A stretch of DNA of 64,000 bases, taken from Acrocarpospora macrocephala (GTDB lineage Bacteria > Actinomycetota > Actinomycetes > Streptosporangiales > Streptosporangiaceae). The notes under the pieces were generated by a model. The model did not search any database. It saw only the letters and a program-made list of their open reading frames with translations, and was not told the DNA's origin. Positions within the stretch are counted from its first letter, which is position 1. The number at the start of each line of letters is the position of its first letter. A program made the position numbers and the translations under genes. Location: contig NZ_BLAE01000004.1 of NCBI RefSeq assembly GCF_009687865.1, forward strand, positions 124,001-188,000, read 5' to 3'. Shown one piece after another: positions 26,664 through 35,697 of the stretch.

Positions 26664-27455
26664 TCAGGCGATGCACACGATCTCGCCGTGCAGGACGGAG
26701 AGCCAGCCGTCGGGGGATTCGGCCCAGGTGCGCCACCCCCGGGCGATTCGCGACAGGTCGGATTCCGTGGCGGCGCCGGACGTGACGGCTTGGCGGGCGA
26801 TGGCCGACGTGGTGACCCGATCGGCCCACATGCCGCCCCACCAGGCGCGGTCTTCCGGGTTGGCGAAGCACCAGGTCGAGGACGTCGCGGTGACCTGCTC
26901 GAACCCGGCTTCGCGCGCCCAGGACAGCAGGAATCGGCCCGCGTTGGGCTCGCCACCGTTCGCCCTCGCGAGCTTCTGATAGAGAGCGAGCCATTCGTCC
27001 AGTTCAGGGACGGCGGGGAACCAGGTGAAGCCGTCGTAGTCGCCGTCTCGGGCGGTGACGACACCGCCGGGCCTGCAGACTCTGCGCATTTCACGCAACG
27101 CCCGCACGGGGTCGGCGACGTGCTGCAGGACTTGATGGGCGTGCACGACATCGAATGTCGCGTCGGGAAAGTCCAGCGCGTGCACGTCGGCCACGACGAA
27201 GTCGATGTTGTGCTGCCCCCGGGCCTCCGCCTCAGCGCGGGCGAGGCCGAGTTCCCGCTCGCCCACCTCGGTGGCCGTGACCCGGCCGACCCGCGTGGCC
27301 AGGTCGACCGTGATCGTCCCGGGGCCGCAACCCACATCCAGGAGCGACAGCCCCGGCCGCAGGTACGGCAACAGCTGCGCGGCCGAGTTCTCCGCCGTAC
27401 GCCAGCGATGGGACCGCAACACCGACTCGTGATGGCCATGGGTGTAGACATTCAT
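26664..27455 (-). CDS. Class I SAM-dependent methyltransferase
   Basis: 263 aa. Rossmann-type methyltransferase with motif I LLDVGCGPGTITVDLA near 38-53, acidic loop TEVGERELG, motif FVVADVHALDFPDATFDVVHA near 85-105 and post-motif RRVCRPGGVV. The N-terminus TENSAAQLLPYL is shared with ubiquinone/menaquinone-type and small-molecule methyltransferases. The substrate is unknown. A TATAAT hexamer at 27486-27481, 26-31 nt upstream, looks like its -10 element. Confidence 0.85.
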   Translation of the reverse strand: MNVYTHGHHESVLRSHRWRTAENSAAQLLPYLRPGLSLLDVGCGPGTITVDLATRVGRVTATEVGERELGLARAEAEARGQHNIDFVVADVHALDFPDATFDVVHAHQVLQHVADPVRALREMRRVCRPGGVVTARDGDYDGFTWFPAVPELDEWLALYQKLARANGGEPNAGRFLLSWAREAGFEQVTATSSTWCFANPEDRAWWGGMWADRVTTSAIARQAVTSGAATESDLSRIARGWRTWAESPDGWLSVLHGEIVCIA

Positions 27456-27480
27456 GACCGGAGATTATCAGGCGTCTTAC

Positions 27481-27486
27481 ATTATA
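27481..27486 (-). promoter_or_regulatory. Likely -10 element of the methyltransferase gene
   Basis: Read on the minus strand this is a perfect TATAAT, rare in such GC-rich DNA, about 26 nt before the ATG at 27455. No good -35 hexamer is visible at 17 nt. Confidence 0.4.
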
Positions 27487-27516
27487 AGAGAGAATGTCCC
27501 ATATATCGAGACGCGC

Positions 27517-27723
27517 TCAGTAGTGGTAGTGCCTCCGGCGGCTCTTGCCCACGGTCTTGCTCAGGTGGAAGCCGCCGGGCAGTCGCACGGTCACGTGCCG
27601 CCGCCCGTCCGGCGTGGTCGTGACGTGCAGTCGGCGATTGCCGAAACTGTGTCCGACCCCATGCCGGGAAAGGTTGAGCCGGAACGGTCCTATCTTGATC
27701 GACTTCTGGTAGTGCCAGCCCAT
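27517..27723 (-). CDS. DUF4236-type small protein
   Basis: 68 aa from ATG 27723 with a GGAGGGGGA Shine-Dalgarno. The pattern MGWHYQKSIKIGPFRLNLSR, GVGHSFGNRR and HVTVRLPGGFHLSK is typical of DUF4236, a short beta-rich domain of unknown function. In-frame sequence upstream to 27966 is unlikely to be coding. It ends 61 nt before the methyltransferase on the same strand. Confidence 0.75.
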   Translation of the reverse strand: MGWHYQKSIKIGPFRLNLSRHGVGHSFGNRRLHVTTTPDGRRHVTVRLPGGFHLSKTVGKSRRRHYHY

Positions 27724-27809
27724 CGCACGTCCCCCTCCGAGGTCTTCTTGCTGGGAAAACGTCCCCACCCTCAGGGGAAGTTCCCGAAAATCCGTTGCGG
27801 AAGCGCAGG

Positions 27810-27846
27810 GGCGTACCGGATGATCTGTCGCATGTTCCGGTACGCC
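27810..27846. repeat. 11-bp perfect inverted repeat upstream of the EF-Tu paralogue
   Basis: GGCGTACCGGA at 27810-27820 and TCCGGTACGCC at 27836-27846, with a 15-nt loop. It lies about 160 nt before the EF-Tu gene and 87 nt before the divergent DUF4236 gene. It could be an operator or a leader hairpin; there is no U-tract. Confidence 0.7.
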
Positions 27847-28004
27847 GCCGTTGTGACGCCCGCTCGTGCGGGCGCGCCGGCGCGTGCCTCGATGCGATTC
27901 GACGGCGCCGAGCGCTGACCCTTTCCCGTGCGTCCTGGTGACCCGGCGGGGAGGGGTCGAAGCCACGCGCGGGTCACACGGAATCGGGCATCGAAGGAAA
28001 CAAC

Positions 28005-29177
28005 ATGGCCAAGCAGGCCTTCGTGCGGTCCAAGCCGCACCTCAACATCGGCACGATGGGACACGTCGATCACGGCAAGACGACGCTGACCGCCGCCATC
28101 ACCAAGGTGCTCAGCGAGCGCGGCGGCGCCGAGTTCGTCCCGTTCCACCGGATCGACCGCACCCCGGAGGAGACCCTTCGCGGGATCACGATCAACATCG
28201 CCCACGTCGAGTACGAGACGGCGACCCGGCACTACGCGCACGTGGACATGCCCGGGCACGCCGACTACGTGAAGAACATGATCACGGGAGCGGCGCAGCT
28301 CGACGGGGCGATCCTGGTCGTCTCCGCGGTCGACGGGATCATGCCGCAGACCCGGGAGCACGTGCTGCTCGCGCGCCGGGTCGGGGTCGCCCACGTGGTC
28401 ATCGCGCTGAACAAGGCCGACGGCGCGGACCCGGAGCTGGCCGATCTGGTCGAACTGGAGCTGCAGGACCTGCTCGCCGAGCACGGGTACCAGAACGTGC
28501 CCGTCGTGCGGGTGTCGGGCCTGCGCGCGCTGGCGGGCGACCCGGAGTGGACGGCCTCCATCGAGGCGCTGCTCCAGGCCGTGGACGAGCACGTGCCGGT
28601 GCCGGTTCGCTACCTGGACGTCCCGTTCCTGATGCCGATCGAGAACGTGCTCACCGTCACCGGGCGCGGCACGGTCCTCACCGGCGCCATCGAGCGAGGC
28701 ACGGTACGGCTCGGCGACACGGTCGAGGCGATCGGCCTCCGCGACGGCGTCACCGCCGTGGTCACCGGAATCGAGACGTTCGGCAAGACCATGGACCGGG
28801 GCGAGGCGGGCGACAACGCCGCGGTCCTGCTCCGGGGCGTGCGTCGCGATCAGGTACGGCGTGGCCAGGTGCTGGCCGCTCCGGGCAGCCAGCGTGGGCA
28901 CCGGCGCTTCACCGCCCGCGTCTACCTGCTGACCACGGCCGAAGGCGGCCGCCGCACGGCGATCGCCAACGGCTACCGCCCGCAGTTCTACGTCCGGACC
29001 GCGGACGTGCCCGGCGAGGTCACCCTGACCGGCACCGAACTCGCCCTTCCCGGCGAGACGATCGAGGTGACCGTCGACCTCGGCAAGCCGATCGCCCTCG
29101 AGCCGGGCCTGGGCTTCGCCATCCGCGAGGGCGGCCACACGGTGGGCGCGGGCACCGTTCTCACCACATTCACCTGA
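28005..29177 (+). CDS. tuf: Divergent EF-Tu paralogue (Tuf3-like)
   Basis: 390 aa, full-length elongation factor Tu: GHVDHGKTT near 19-27, [38 protein letters not shown] near 80-105, NKADGADPE and C-terminal [13 protein letters not shown] and [13 protein letters not shown]. It differs from housekeeping EF-Tu: DMPGH replaces [14 protein letters not shown] replaces APEEKQRGI, and NKAD replaces NKCD. It stands alone, not in an rpsL-rpsG-fusA-tuf operon. Actinomycetes often keep such a second EF-Tu, sometimes tied to elfamycin resistance or stress. A strong terminator follows. Confidence 0.9.
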   Translation: MAKQAFVRSKPHLNIGTMGHVDHGKTTLTAAITKVLSERGGAEFVPFHRIDRTPEETLRGITINIAHVEYETATRHYAHVDMPGHADYVKNMITGAAQLDGAILVVSAVDGIMPQTREHVLLARRVGVAHVVIALNKADGADPELADLVELELQDLLAEHGYQNVPVVRVSGLRALAGDPEWTASIEALLQAVDEHVPVPVRYLDVPFLMPIENVLTVTGRGTVLTGAIERGTVRLGDTVEAIGLRDGVTAVVTGIETFGKTMDRGEAGDNAAVLLRGVRRDQVRRGQVLAAPGSQRGHRRFTARVYLLTTAEGGRRTAIANGYRPQFYVRTADVPGEVTLTGTELALPGETIEVTVDLGKPIALEPGLGFAIREGGHTVGAGTVLTTFT

Positions 29178-29187
29178 GGACGCCCCA

Positions 29188-29220
29188 GGTCGGGCGGGAT
29201 CCACCGGATCCCGCCCGACC
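29188..29220. terminator. Bidirectional terminator hairpin
   Basis: Perfect 15-bp stem GGTCGGGCGGGATCC / GGATCCCGCCCGACC with a 3-nt loop, between the convergent EF-Tu and PgeF-type stop codons. Confidence 0.9.
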
Positions 29221-29224
29221 ACAA

Positions 29225-29944
29225 TCAGCCACCGTCAAGCCAGATGAAGCCGCCGAAGCGGCCGGTGCGGGAGTCGCGGCGGTAGGAGAACAGATCTGGC
29301 GTTTCAATCGTGCAGCGGGCGTCGTGCCGGATGTCGGTGATGTTGGCCTTGTGGAGTTGCGCCTCGATCGCGGCGCGAATGTCCACGGCCGGCGTGCCCT
29401 GCCGCGTGGTCGCCCACGCTTCCGGCACCACGCGGGCGACGTCCTCCCGCATCTCGGCCGGAACTTCGTAACAGAGGCCGCACGCGGCAGGGCCGATGAG
29501 AGCCACCATCTGGTACGGCTCCGCCCCCCGCGTCGCCATCGCCTCGACGAGCGCGGGAACCACACCCAGCTGCGTACCCGGCCGGCCGGAATGAGCCGCG
29601 CCGACGACCCGGGCCACCGGATCGGCCAGCAGGACCGGCGCGCAATCAGCTACCAGGACGTTCAGCGCCAGACCCGGCTCAGTGGTGTAAATCGCATCCA
29701 GTGGTGGCGGGTCATCGCCGAAGGGCTCGGTGACAAAGCGCACGTCACGCCCGTGCACCTGGCGCATCATCACCACGCGGGCGGGATCGACCCCCAGCTC
29801 GACGGCCGTGTCATGACGGTTCCGCAGCACCGCGTCGAAATCATCCCCGACCGCCCCGCCAAGGTTCCGCGACGTGTACGGCTCGGCGCTGATCCCGCCG
29901 TGCCGATCAGTGATCACCGCATGGATTCCGTCAGCCAAGAGCAC
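29225..29944 (-). CDS. PgeF/YfiH family (DUF152, laccase-domain) protein
   Basis: 239 aa. Family members act as purine nucleoside phosphorylase/adenosine deaminase enzymes or correct peptidoglycan precursors. Core motifs: DRHGGISAEPYTSRNLGG near 13-30, MMRQVHGRDV near 59-68, VADCAPVLLAD with the metal Cys near 99-109, AAHSGRPGTQLG where most homologues have AHAGWRG, and IGPAACGLCYEV. The W-R change in AHSGRPG is a mild oddity. It stands alone here, not beside ftsZ as in many actinobacteria. Confidence 0.85.
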   Translation of the reverse strand: MLLADGIHAVITDRHGGISAEPYTSRNLGGAVGDDFDAVLRNRHDTAVELGVDPARVVMMRQVHGRDVRFVTEPFGDDPPPLDAIYTTEPGLALNVLVADCAPVLLADPVARVVGAAHSGRPGTQLGVVPALVEAMATRGAEPYQMVALIGPAACGLCYEVPAEMREDVARVVPEAWATTRQGTPAVDIRAAIEAQLHKANITDIRHDARCTIETPDLFSYRRDSRTGRFGGFIWLDGG

Positions 29945-29987
29945 CGGACGAGCTTACCAACCTGCCCCTGACAGCCCTCGGGATTGA

Positions 29988-30110
29988 CTAGCCGACCAGT
30001 GACAGCACCTCGGTCGCGACCTCGCGAATGATCTCGCCGATCTCGGTGGCCACGGCGGTCTTGCCGCTTCCCAGGCCACCGGTGAGCAGCAGCGCTTTGA
30101 TCTGGCTCAT
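29988..30110 (-). pseudogene. P-loop kinase/ATPase remnant with internal deletion
   Basis: Only 40 aa. It starts like a small AAA/kinase-type protein, MSQIKALLLTGGLGSGKTAV with Walker A GGLGSGKT, and after ATEIGEI passes straight to IREVATEVLSLVG. That resembles the C-terminal end of full-length homologues of about 170-180 aa. The start keeps an ATGA overlap with the ACC deaminase-like gene. I read this as an in-frame loss of the middle of the gene. A functional micro-protein is unlikely but possible. Confidence 0.55.
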
Positions 30111-30961
30111 GTTTCGCCGCCGGTGATGACCGCGACCACGGTTGTCCCCGCGGGGATGCTCCCGGAGGCGATCAGGTCGAGGATTCCGTACATCATCTTG
30201 GCTACGTAGACGCGGTCGAGGCGGATGTCGTGACGATTGTCGAAGTCTTCGATGAACGTGGACAGTTCTGGGGTTGTGCGGGCGTAGCCGCCGAAATGGT
30301 AGGCGGTTTCTAGGTGCCAGTTGGTTGTCGCGTGGCCGAGGGTTTCGTGTTGGAGGCGGGTGATCTCGTCGGTGAGGAAGGCGCCGCCGCGTAACGCGGA
30401 GAAGCCGATGGCTCGCTGGCCGGGGGACAGTCCGGCGGCGATTCCGGCGAGGGTGCCGCCGGTGCCGACCGGGCAACAGATCACATCAAAAGGGGTATCG
30501 GACGAAATTTCGCCTGGTAGTTCCATGCATCCGCGGACGGCCGCCGGGTTGGAACCGCCTTCGGGGAGGATCCGGTAACCCGGATACTCGCCGCGCAACC
30601 AATCAAGAACCTCAGGAGTGCGCTTAAGCCGATATGTCGAACGATCCAGGTACCTGAGCCGCATCCCGCGCCCCGCCGCGTACGCGAGCACCGGATTCAA
30701 CGGCAACCGCTCCTCCCCCCGGATCACCCCAACGGTCGCGAACCCATACCTCTCCCCTGCGGCCGCCACTGCCCGAATGTGGTTCGAGTACGCCCCGCCA
30801 AACGTCAGCACCGGCTCCAACGCCCCCACGTTGTACTTCAACTTCCTCCACTTATTTCCCGAAATTTCGCCCCATATCAAGTCATCGCGCTTGAGCAGCA
30901 CCCGTACTCCATGCACCCGATCGTCCTCCAGTGGAACGACCGGCGACACCACCTCACCCAC
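30107..30961 (-). CDS. ACC deaminase / D-cysteine desulfhydrase-like PLP enzyme
   Basis: 284 aa fold-type II PLP enzyme. LLKRDDLIWGEISGNKWRKL near 22-41 contains the Schiff-base Lys, followed by TFGGAYSNHIRAVAAAG, LPEGGSNPAAVRGCMEL and the phosphate-binding CPVGTGGTLAGIAAGL. These match 1-aminocyclopropane-1-carboxylate deaminase and D-cysteine desulfhydrase; the two cannot be told apart here. It is slightly shorter than typical (about 300-340 aa). The kinase remnant follows with a 4-nt overlap. Confidence 0.82.
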   Translation of the reverse strand: MGEVVSPVVPLEDDRVHGVRVLLKRDDLIWGEISGNKWRKLKYNVGALEPVLTFGGAYSNHIRAVAAAGERYGFATVGVIRGEERLPLNPVLAYAAGRGMRLRYLDRSTYRLKRTPEVLDWLRGEYPGYRILPEGGSNPAAVRGCMELPGEISSDTPFDVICCPVGTGGTLAGIAAGLSPGQRAIGFSALRGGAFLTDEITRLQHETLGHATTNWHLETAYHFGGYARTTPELSTFIEDFDNRHDIRLDRVYVAKMMYGILDLIASGSIPAGTTVVAVITGGET

Positions 30962-31031
30962 CCCCCAAGGCTGGCATATCCCCCAAGACTCGCTACCCTA
31001 CGGAGAGCCCGTTGTTGAGGAGTGTTCGCTT

Positions 31032-32147
31032 ATGCGCGTTCTTGATGCTTTTTCGGAAGCGTACGACAAGTCCCCAGAAGGCATCTGGTACGCCCCAGGC
31101 CGGGTCAACCTGATCGGCGAACACACCGACTACAACGACGGCCTCGTCCTCCCCTTCGCCGTCCCCTGGGGCGTCACCCTCGCCGCCAGCCCCCGCCAGG
31201 ACGACACGATCCGCCTGATCTCCCTGCAAGCAGGCACCCAGACCATCGACTCCCTCGAAGACGCCCACGGCTGGGCCCGCTACCCCACCGGCGTCTTCTG
31301 GGCCCTCCGCCGCGAGGGCCTGCCGGTCCGCGGCGCCGACATCGCCATCGACGGCGACATCCCCGAAGGCGCCGGCCTCTCCTCCAGCGCCGCCCTCGAA
31401 GTCGCCACCGCCTTCGCCCTCAACGACCTTTACGCCCTGGCCCAATCCCCCCTCGCGCTCGCCAGGATCAGCCAGCTCGCCGAGAACGACTTCGCCGGCA
31501 TGCCCTGCGGCATCATGGACCAGGCCACCTCTGCCCTGGCCAAGGAGGGCCACGCCCTCCTCCTCGACTGCCGCTCCCTGGCTAGCCGCCACATCCCCTT
31601 CGACCTCCCCGCACACGGCCTGCGCCTGCTGATCATCAACACCAACGTCAGACACGCCCTCGCCGACGGCCAGTACGCCCGCCGCCGCCAGGAATGCGAA
31701 AACGCCGCGAAACACCTTGGCGTACCCGCCCTCCGCGACGTCACCGACCTGGCAGGCGCCCTCGCCCTTCTCAAGGGCGACGAACGCAAACGCACCCAGC
31801 ACGTGGTCACCGAAAACCACCGGGTAGAAGCCCTAATCGGCCTGCTCAGAGCCAACGCGGTCACCGAGATCGGCGCCCTCCTGAACGCCTCCCACCTATC
31901 ACTCCGCGACCAATTCGAGGTCTCCTGCCCCGAACTCGACGTCGCCGTCGAATCCGCCCTCCGCGGCGGCGCCCGTGGCGCCCGCATGACCGGCGGCGGC
32001 TTCGGCGGCTCCGCCATCGCCCTAGTCCCCGCCGACCGCACCGAATCCGTCGAAACCACCGTCAAAGCCGCATACGCCGACCGCGGCTGGCACCCCCCAA
32101 CCATCCTCACCGCAACCCCAGCCGCAGGCGCCCACCGCCTCAGCTAG
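31032..32147 (+). CDS. galK: Galactokinase
   Basis: 371 aa from ATG 31032, with GAGGAG 11 nt upstream. GHMP kinase: signature GRVNLIGEHTDYNDGLVLP near 24-42, ATP loop GDIPEGAGLSSSAALEVA near 113-130, CGIMDQATS near 162 and GGARGARMTGGGFGGSAIAL near 316-335. It phosphorylates galactose to galactose 1-phosphate. No galT or galE lies beside it in the window. It is divergent from the ACC deaminase-like gene. Confidence 0.95.
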   Translation: MRVLDAFSEAYDKSPEGIWYAPGRVNLIGEHTDYNDGLVLPFAVPWGVTLAASPRQDDTIRLISLQAGTQTIDSLEDAHGWARYPTGVFWALRREGLPVRGADIAIDGDIPEGAGLSSSAALEVATAFALNDLYALAQSPLALARISQLAENDFAGMPCGIMDQATSALAKEGHALLLDCRSLASRHIPFDLPAHGLRLLIINTNVRHALADGQYARRRQECENAAKHLGVPALRDVTDLAGALALLKGDERKRTQHVVTENHRVEALIGLLRANAVTEIGALLNASHLSLRDQFEVSCPELDVAVESALRGGARGARMTGGGFGGSAIALVPADRTESVETTVKAAYADRGWHPPTILTATPAAGAHRLS

Positions 32148-32388
32148 AGGACCGACGCGAAGCGGGTCAGTTTGCGGGTGGGCGGGCGGAGACGCAGACC
32201 GATTGGTTGCGGTGGAACTCCCACCCACCCACCCTTTCCTTCTTACCGGGGCTGCCGCCCCGCCCCCACGGTCGCCGTGGCCGATGCCGCCCACCCTTGC
32301 TTCCCACCGGGCTGCCGCCCCGCGGTCGCCGTGGCCACCTACCGGCTACGAAACTCAGCCCTCACGTCCCGACCTGAACCCGCACTGA

Positions 32389-33174
32389 TCACGGTGCAGT
32401 GAGCGGGGGGAACTCCGGTGGGCGGCGTTCCAGGAAGCTGGCGACGCCCTCGGTGAAGTCGGGGCGGCTGAACGATTCGAGCATCAGGCGTTCGGCGGCG
32501 TCGCGGGAGTCCTCCAGGCCCTTGTCCCAGTCGCCCCACACCTGGCGCTTGATCACCGCCATCGACGCGGGCGAACAGTTCGTGGCCAGGTCCCGCGCGT
32601 AGGCGAGGGTCTCGGCCAGCAACTGCTCGCCCGGTATGGCACGCAGCGCGAGCCCCAGGTGCGCCGCCTCGACGCCGGTGAACGTCCGGCCCGACATCAG
32701 TACGTCCAGGGCCCGGGCCTGCCCGATGAGCTTGGGCAGCACCCACGCCATGCCGTACTCCGCGATGAGGCCGCGGCGGGCGAACGCGGTGGTCCACTTG
32801 GCGTCGGCCGCCGTGAAGACGAGGTCGCAGACGAGCGCGTGCACCATGCCGAGCCCCGCGCAGGCGCCGTTGACGGCCGCGATGATCGGCTTGTTGATCG
32901 ACACCGGATGGGTGTTCGGGCGTTTGTCGGGTTCTCCGGCGTACTCGCCGGTCTGGATGGCGGTGAGCGTCTGGAAGTCCATACCCGCGCAGAAGCCCTT
33001 GCCCGCGCCGGTGACCACGATGACCCGGACGTCGGGGTCCTGCTCAGCTTTCTCCAGCAGGTCGAAGTAGCGGCGTCCCATCTCGTCGGTCCACGCGTTC
33101 AGCCGTTCCGGCCGGTTGAACGTGAGCACGAGCACGCCGTCGGCCAGGTCGGTCAGCACCAGTTCCTCGGTCAT
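32389..33174 (-). CDS. Enoyl-CoA hydratase/isomerase family protein
   Basis: 261 aa from ATG 33174 with GAGAGGGG upstream. Crotonase fold: LTFNRPERLNAWTDEM near 17-32, oxyanion-hole segments GAGKGFCAGMDF near 55-66 and AAVNGACAGLGMVHALVCD near 97-115, then FARRGLIAEYGMAWVLPKLI. It hydrates or isomerises an unsaturated acyl-CoA; the substrate is unknown. It starts 22 nt after the nitric oxide synthase stop on the same strand, so the two may share a transcript. Confidence 0.88.
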   Translation of the reverse strand: MTEELVLTDLADGVLVLTFNRPERLNAWTDEMGRRYFDLLEKAEQDPDVRVIVVTGAGKGFCAGMDFQTLTAIQTGEYAGEPDKRPNTHPVSINKPIIAAVNGACAGLGMVHALVCDLVFTAADAKWTTAFARRGLIAEYGMAWVLPKLIGQARALDVLMSGRTFTGVEAAHLGLALRAIPGEQLLAETLAYARDLATNCSPASMAVIKRQVWGDWDKGLEDSRDAAERLMLESFSRPDFTEGVASFLERRPPEFPPLTAP

Positions 33175-33196
33175 GGGATCCCCTCTCAGGACCGAA

Positions 33197-34456
33197 TTAT
33201 GTTCTATCTGTTGTCGGAGCGGCAACAGCGGGGTGGTGGGCGAAGGCGGGCGTCAGCCGTACATCGTCGTAGTAGCGATGGAAGACCGGGGTGAGCGCGC
33301 CCGAGAGCGGCGGCACGATCCAGGACCAGTCGGCTGGGCAGACCCGGCCGGAGCGTTCCTCTTTCTCCAGGTGGGTCATGAAACGTCGCGCTTCGGTGTG
33401 ATGGTCGGTCATGGTAACCCCCGCTTCGGCGAAGGAGTGCAGCACGGCGACGTTGAGTTCGACCAGGGCGTGGTCACGCCAGAGCGTGCGCTCGTTGCTG
33501 GTGTCCATGCCCAGATGGCGGGCGATCAGCGGTAACTGGTCGTATCGGTCGGTGTCGGCGAGGTTACGCGCGCCGATCTCGGTGCCCATGTACCACCCGT
33601 TGAAGGGCGCCGCAGGATAGCAGAGCCCCCCAATCTCCAGGCACATGTTGGAGATCGCGGGCACAGCATGCCAGCGCAGGCCGAGCTGCCCGAACCACGG
33701 ATAATGCGGATGCGTGATCGGCACCTCCATGATCACCTCAGCGGGCAGGGTACGGAGCTCGGTAACCCCTTTGACGTCGATCAGCAGCGGAAGCACGTCG
33801 AACCGCCCACCGGGAGGCTCCCAGCCGAGCGCCCGCGCCTGATCAGTGAACTCGGCGTAGAGCGGATCCCCCACGATCGAGCCGTCCGGCTGGCGATGAC
33901 CCGCATACCTGATGAGCTGTTCGTTCCTGATCCTGGCCGCCCGACGCCCCGGACGGTCAGGGGCGAACACGGTGATCGTCGGACGAATCCTCCCCTTGTT
34001 CCCCGCGACGCGCAGATGCTCCACGCACTCATCGGTGATCCCGTCGGCGGTGTCCACATGCCGCCGATCCCTGATCCGCAGCGACTTCCAGTACAGCCGC
34101 CCGATGCACCGGCTGCTGTTCCGCCACGCCACCCGCGCCCCGAACGCCAGCTCGCCCGGCGTATGCGTGTAACTCCCGGTCCGATCGATCTCGGCGAGAA
34201 CATCCCGCAGCCTGGGCCGTACCGACCCCGCAGACGGATTCTCCGCATGATAAAGCCGGATGAACTCCTCCGCCGCTGCCTTATCCACCCCCTCATCCTC
34301 GTTCTGTACGGCTTTCGCGACCCTCTTCCACCACGTGCCCACGTTGAAAAACCGCCACATTCCACTCGCGGGCCCCCACGCCGATTCCGGGCGGCGCTGT
34401 GACCCTCTAGCGGTGGCCCTCCCCCACCACTGCGCATGTCGATCCGCGGCAGCCAC
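33197..34456 (-). CDS. nos: Bacterial nitric oxide synthase, oxygenase domain
   Basis: Up to 419 aa; the start is uncertain. The GTG at 34456 has a poorly spaced GGAGG, and ATG 34360 would give 387 aa, closer to other bacterial NOS. The haem-thiolate motif VAWRNSSRCIGRLYW (Cys117 in the long numbering), EVPITHPHYPWFGQLGLRWHAVP, NGWYMGTEIGARNLAD and DWSWIVPPLSGALTPVFH are all present. It makes NO from arginine and has no reductase domain, so electrons come from other flavoproteins. It sits with an enoyl-CoA hydratase, which does not explain its role. Confidence 0.93.
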   Translation of the reverse strand: MAAADRHAQWWGRATARGSQRRPESAWGPASGMWRFFNVGTWWKRVAKAVQNEDEGVDKAAAEEFIRLYHAENPSAGSVRPRLRDVLAEIDRTGSYTHTPGELAFGARVAWRNSSRCIGRLYWKSLRIRDRRHVDTADGITDECVEHLRVAGNKGRIRPTITVFAPDRPGRRAARIRNEQLIRYAGHRQPDGSIVGDPLYAEFTDQARALGWEPPGGRFDVLPLLIDVKGVTELRTLPAEVIMEVPITHPHYPWFGQLGLRWHAVPAISNMCLEIGGLCYPAAPFNGWYMGTEIGARNLADTDRYDQLPLIARHLGMDTSNERTLWRDHALVELNVAVLHSFAEAGVTMTDHHTEARRFMTHLEKEERSGRVCPADWSWIVPPLSGALTPVFHRYYDDVRLTPAFAHHPAVAAPTTDRT

Positions 34457-34606
34457 GCCTCCAGGCGCGGCAGATCACATTTTCTGCCACTGTCCGACGA
34501 TTTGTCATCCAAATCTGTGCACGAATGACAACGGAACGTTGCGAGCCTTTCCATCCCGCTACTGCGAGAATCCCGGCAGACACACTAAGTAGCCACAGGA
34601 GGCCCG

Positions 34607-35089
34607 ATGAACCCCATGATCGCCATCCTCGGGCCTGCCCTGGTCCTCACCGCCAGCTGCGAAACGATCTCAATCGAGCGCCTGGCCCCGACCAGCCTCC
34701 ACCTCGCCACCGTCCAGCACCACCTAACCCAGCAGTGGGGACACCAGTTCGACGAAGGCCACAGCCCCCACCAAACCACCCGTCACGGCAGCGTCAACCA
34801 ACCCTCGGGCGGCCGCCTATCCGCCATCCTCGCCGGCCGCATCCCCGGCCAAGTCCGAACAATCTCCTGCCAGGCCTACGGCAGCCCCCCAGCAACAGCC
34901 ACCGACTTCCTCCGCGCCTGCGCCAGCCTCCCCTTCCCCAACCAACCCGCAACCGTCCTCCCCACCCCCAACTGGCCCCGCTACCACCGCACCACCATCA
35001 ACGGCATCCACTACCGCCTAACCGCACTCCCCGAAAAATCCCTCTGGGTCCTCCGCCTAGCAATGCCCGACAGTTCCCCTTTGCCCTAG
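34607..35089 (+). CDS. Hypothetical protein
   Basis: 160 aa from ATG 34607, preceded by an ACAGGAGGCCC Shine-Dalgarno, which is the best support for the gene. The N-terminus MNPMIAILGPALVLTASC is hydrophobic and could be a weak lipoprotein signal, but it lacks basic residues. The rest (ETISIERLAPTSLHLATVQH, LSAILAGRIPGQVRTISCQ, YRLTALPEKSLWVLRLAMP) fits no family I know. It faces away from the nos gene. Confidence 0.6.
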   Translation: MNPMIAILGPALVLTASCETISIERLAPTSLHLATVQHHLTQQWGHQFDEGHSPHQTTRHGSVNQPSGGRLSAILAGRIPGQVRTISCQAYGSPPATATDFLRACASLPFPNQPATVLPTPNWPRYHRTTINGIHYRLTALPEKSLWVLRLAMPDSSPLP

Positions 35090-35126
35090 ACAGGGTTTCA
35101 AACGAAAAACCTCACAACCAGGACGA

Positions 35127-35636
35127 CCAGCGAGAACCAACGAAACCAGCGACCATTTACCCAAAAAGGACAACGCGCTAGCAACCACTGCCGACGGCGC
35201 TGCAAAACTCCCCCGGGGGCACCTGGGTTCAAGTGCTCGTCGCAACGCACCTGATCACGGAGCAGGGAACGTCTGGTTCGGCGCGGAGGATCCGCGCTGG
35301 GAGCCGGTCCGGACGCCGACGGCCGACGGCATCGCGGTTGCGTTCGACGATGTCGATCCATTTCGCCAGTGCTTCGGGATGCCGGCGCGTGACCGACGGG
35401 CGTGTTGATAGCGAGACGAGGACCCAAGCGCAGGCTGGATGCGGAACTGGCGGCCGGTGCTGTCAGGAGTGTGAACGGTCGAGCGTAACGGGCTGCGCCT
35501 CACATCGAGGGCTCGGAGGGCACCCCCGTGTAACAACAAGAGGATCCCCATGCGAGCGAACTTCGCTAGAAGCCCAGCCAGCGAGATCCAACGAAACCAG
35601 CAGCGGCTCACTCAATAACGGCAACGCGCTAGCAAC
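35127..35636. repeat. Pair of 60-bp imperfect direct repeats, 451 bp apart
   Basis: Copies at 35127-35186 and 35578-35637. The left 24 nt (CCAGCGAGA(A/T)CCAACGAAAC then CAGC) and the right 16 nt (CAACGCGCTAGCAACC) are almost identical, and the 20 nt between them differ. No gene can be supported across 35090-35757. A minus-strand frame near 35290-35400 reads ALAKWIDIVERN and RRRPDRLPARIL and could be a fragment of a lost gene. Confidence 0.65.
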
Positions 35637-35648
35637 CTCAGGGGGCGT

Positions 35649-35697
35649 GGGGGGCTGTGCCCCCCACACGGGGGGCTCGGGGGGTCGCCCCCCGTGT
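35649..35697 (-). terminator. Double GC hairpin downstream of tRNA-Asn
   Basis: Two adjacent stems: GGGGGGC TGT GCCCCCC at 35649-35665 and the 11-bp ACACGGGGGGC / GCCCCCCGTGT at 35666-35676 and 35687-35697. They lie 61 nt beyond the tRNA 3' end in its transcription direction and probably end that transcript. Confidence 0.5.

Noticed and set aside
32148-32388. Possible small gene after galK
   Set aside because: No ORF with a ribosome binding site; the stretch holds two copies of a short CTGCCGCCCCGC / GGTCGCCGTGGCC repeat only.
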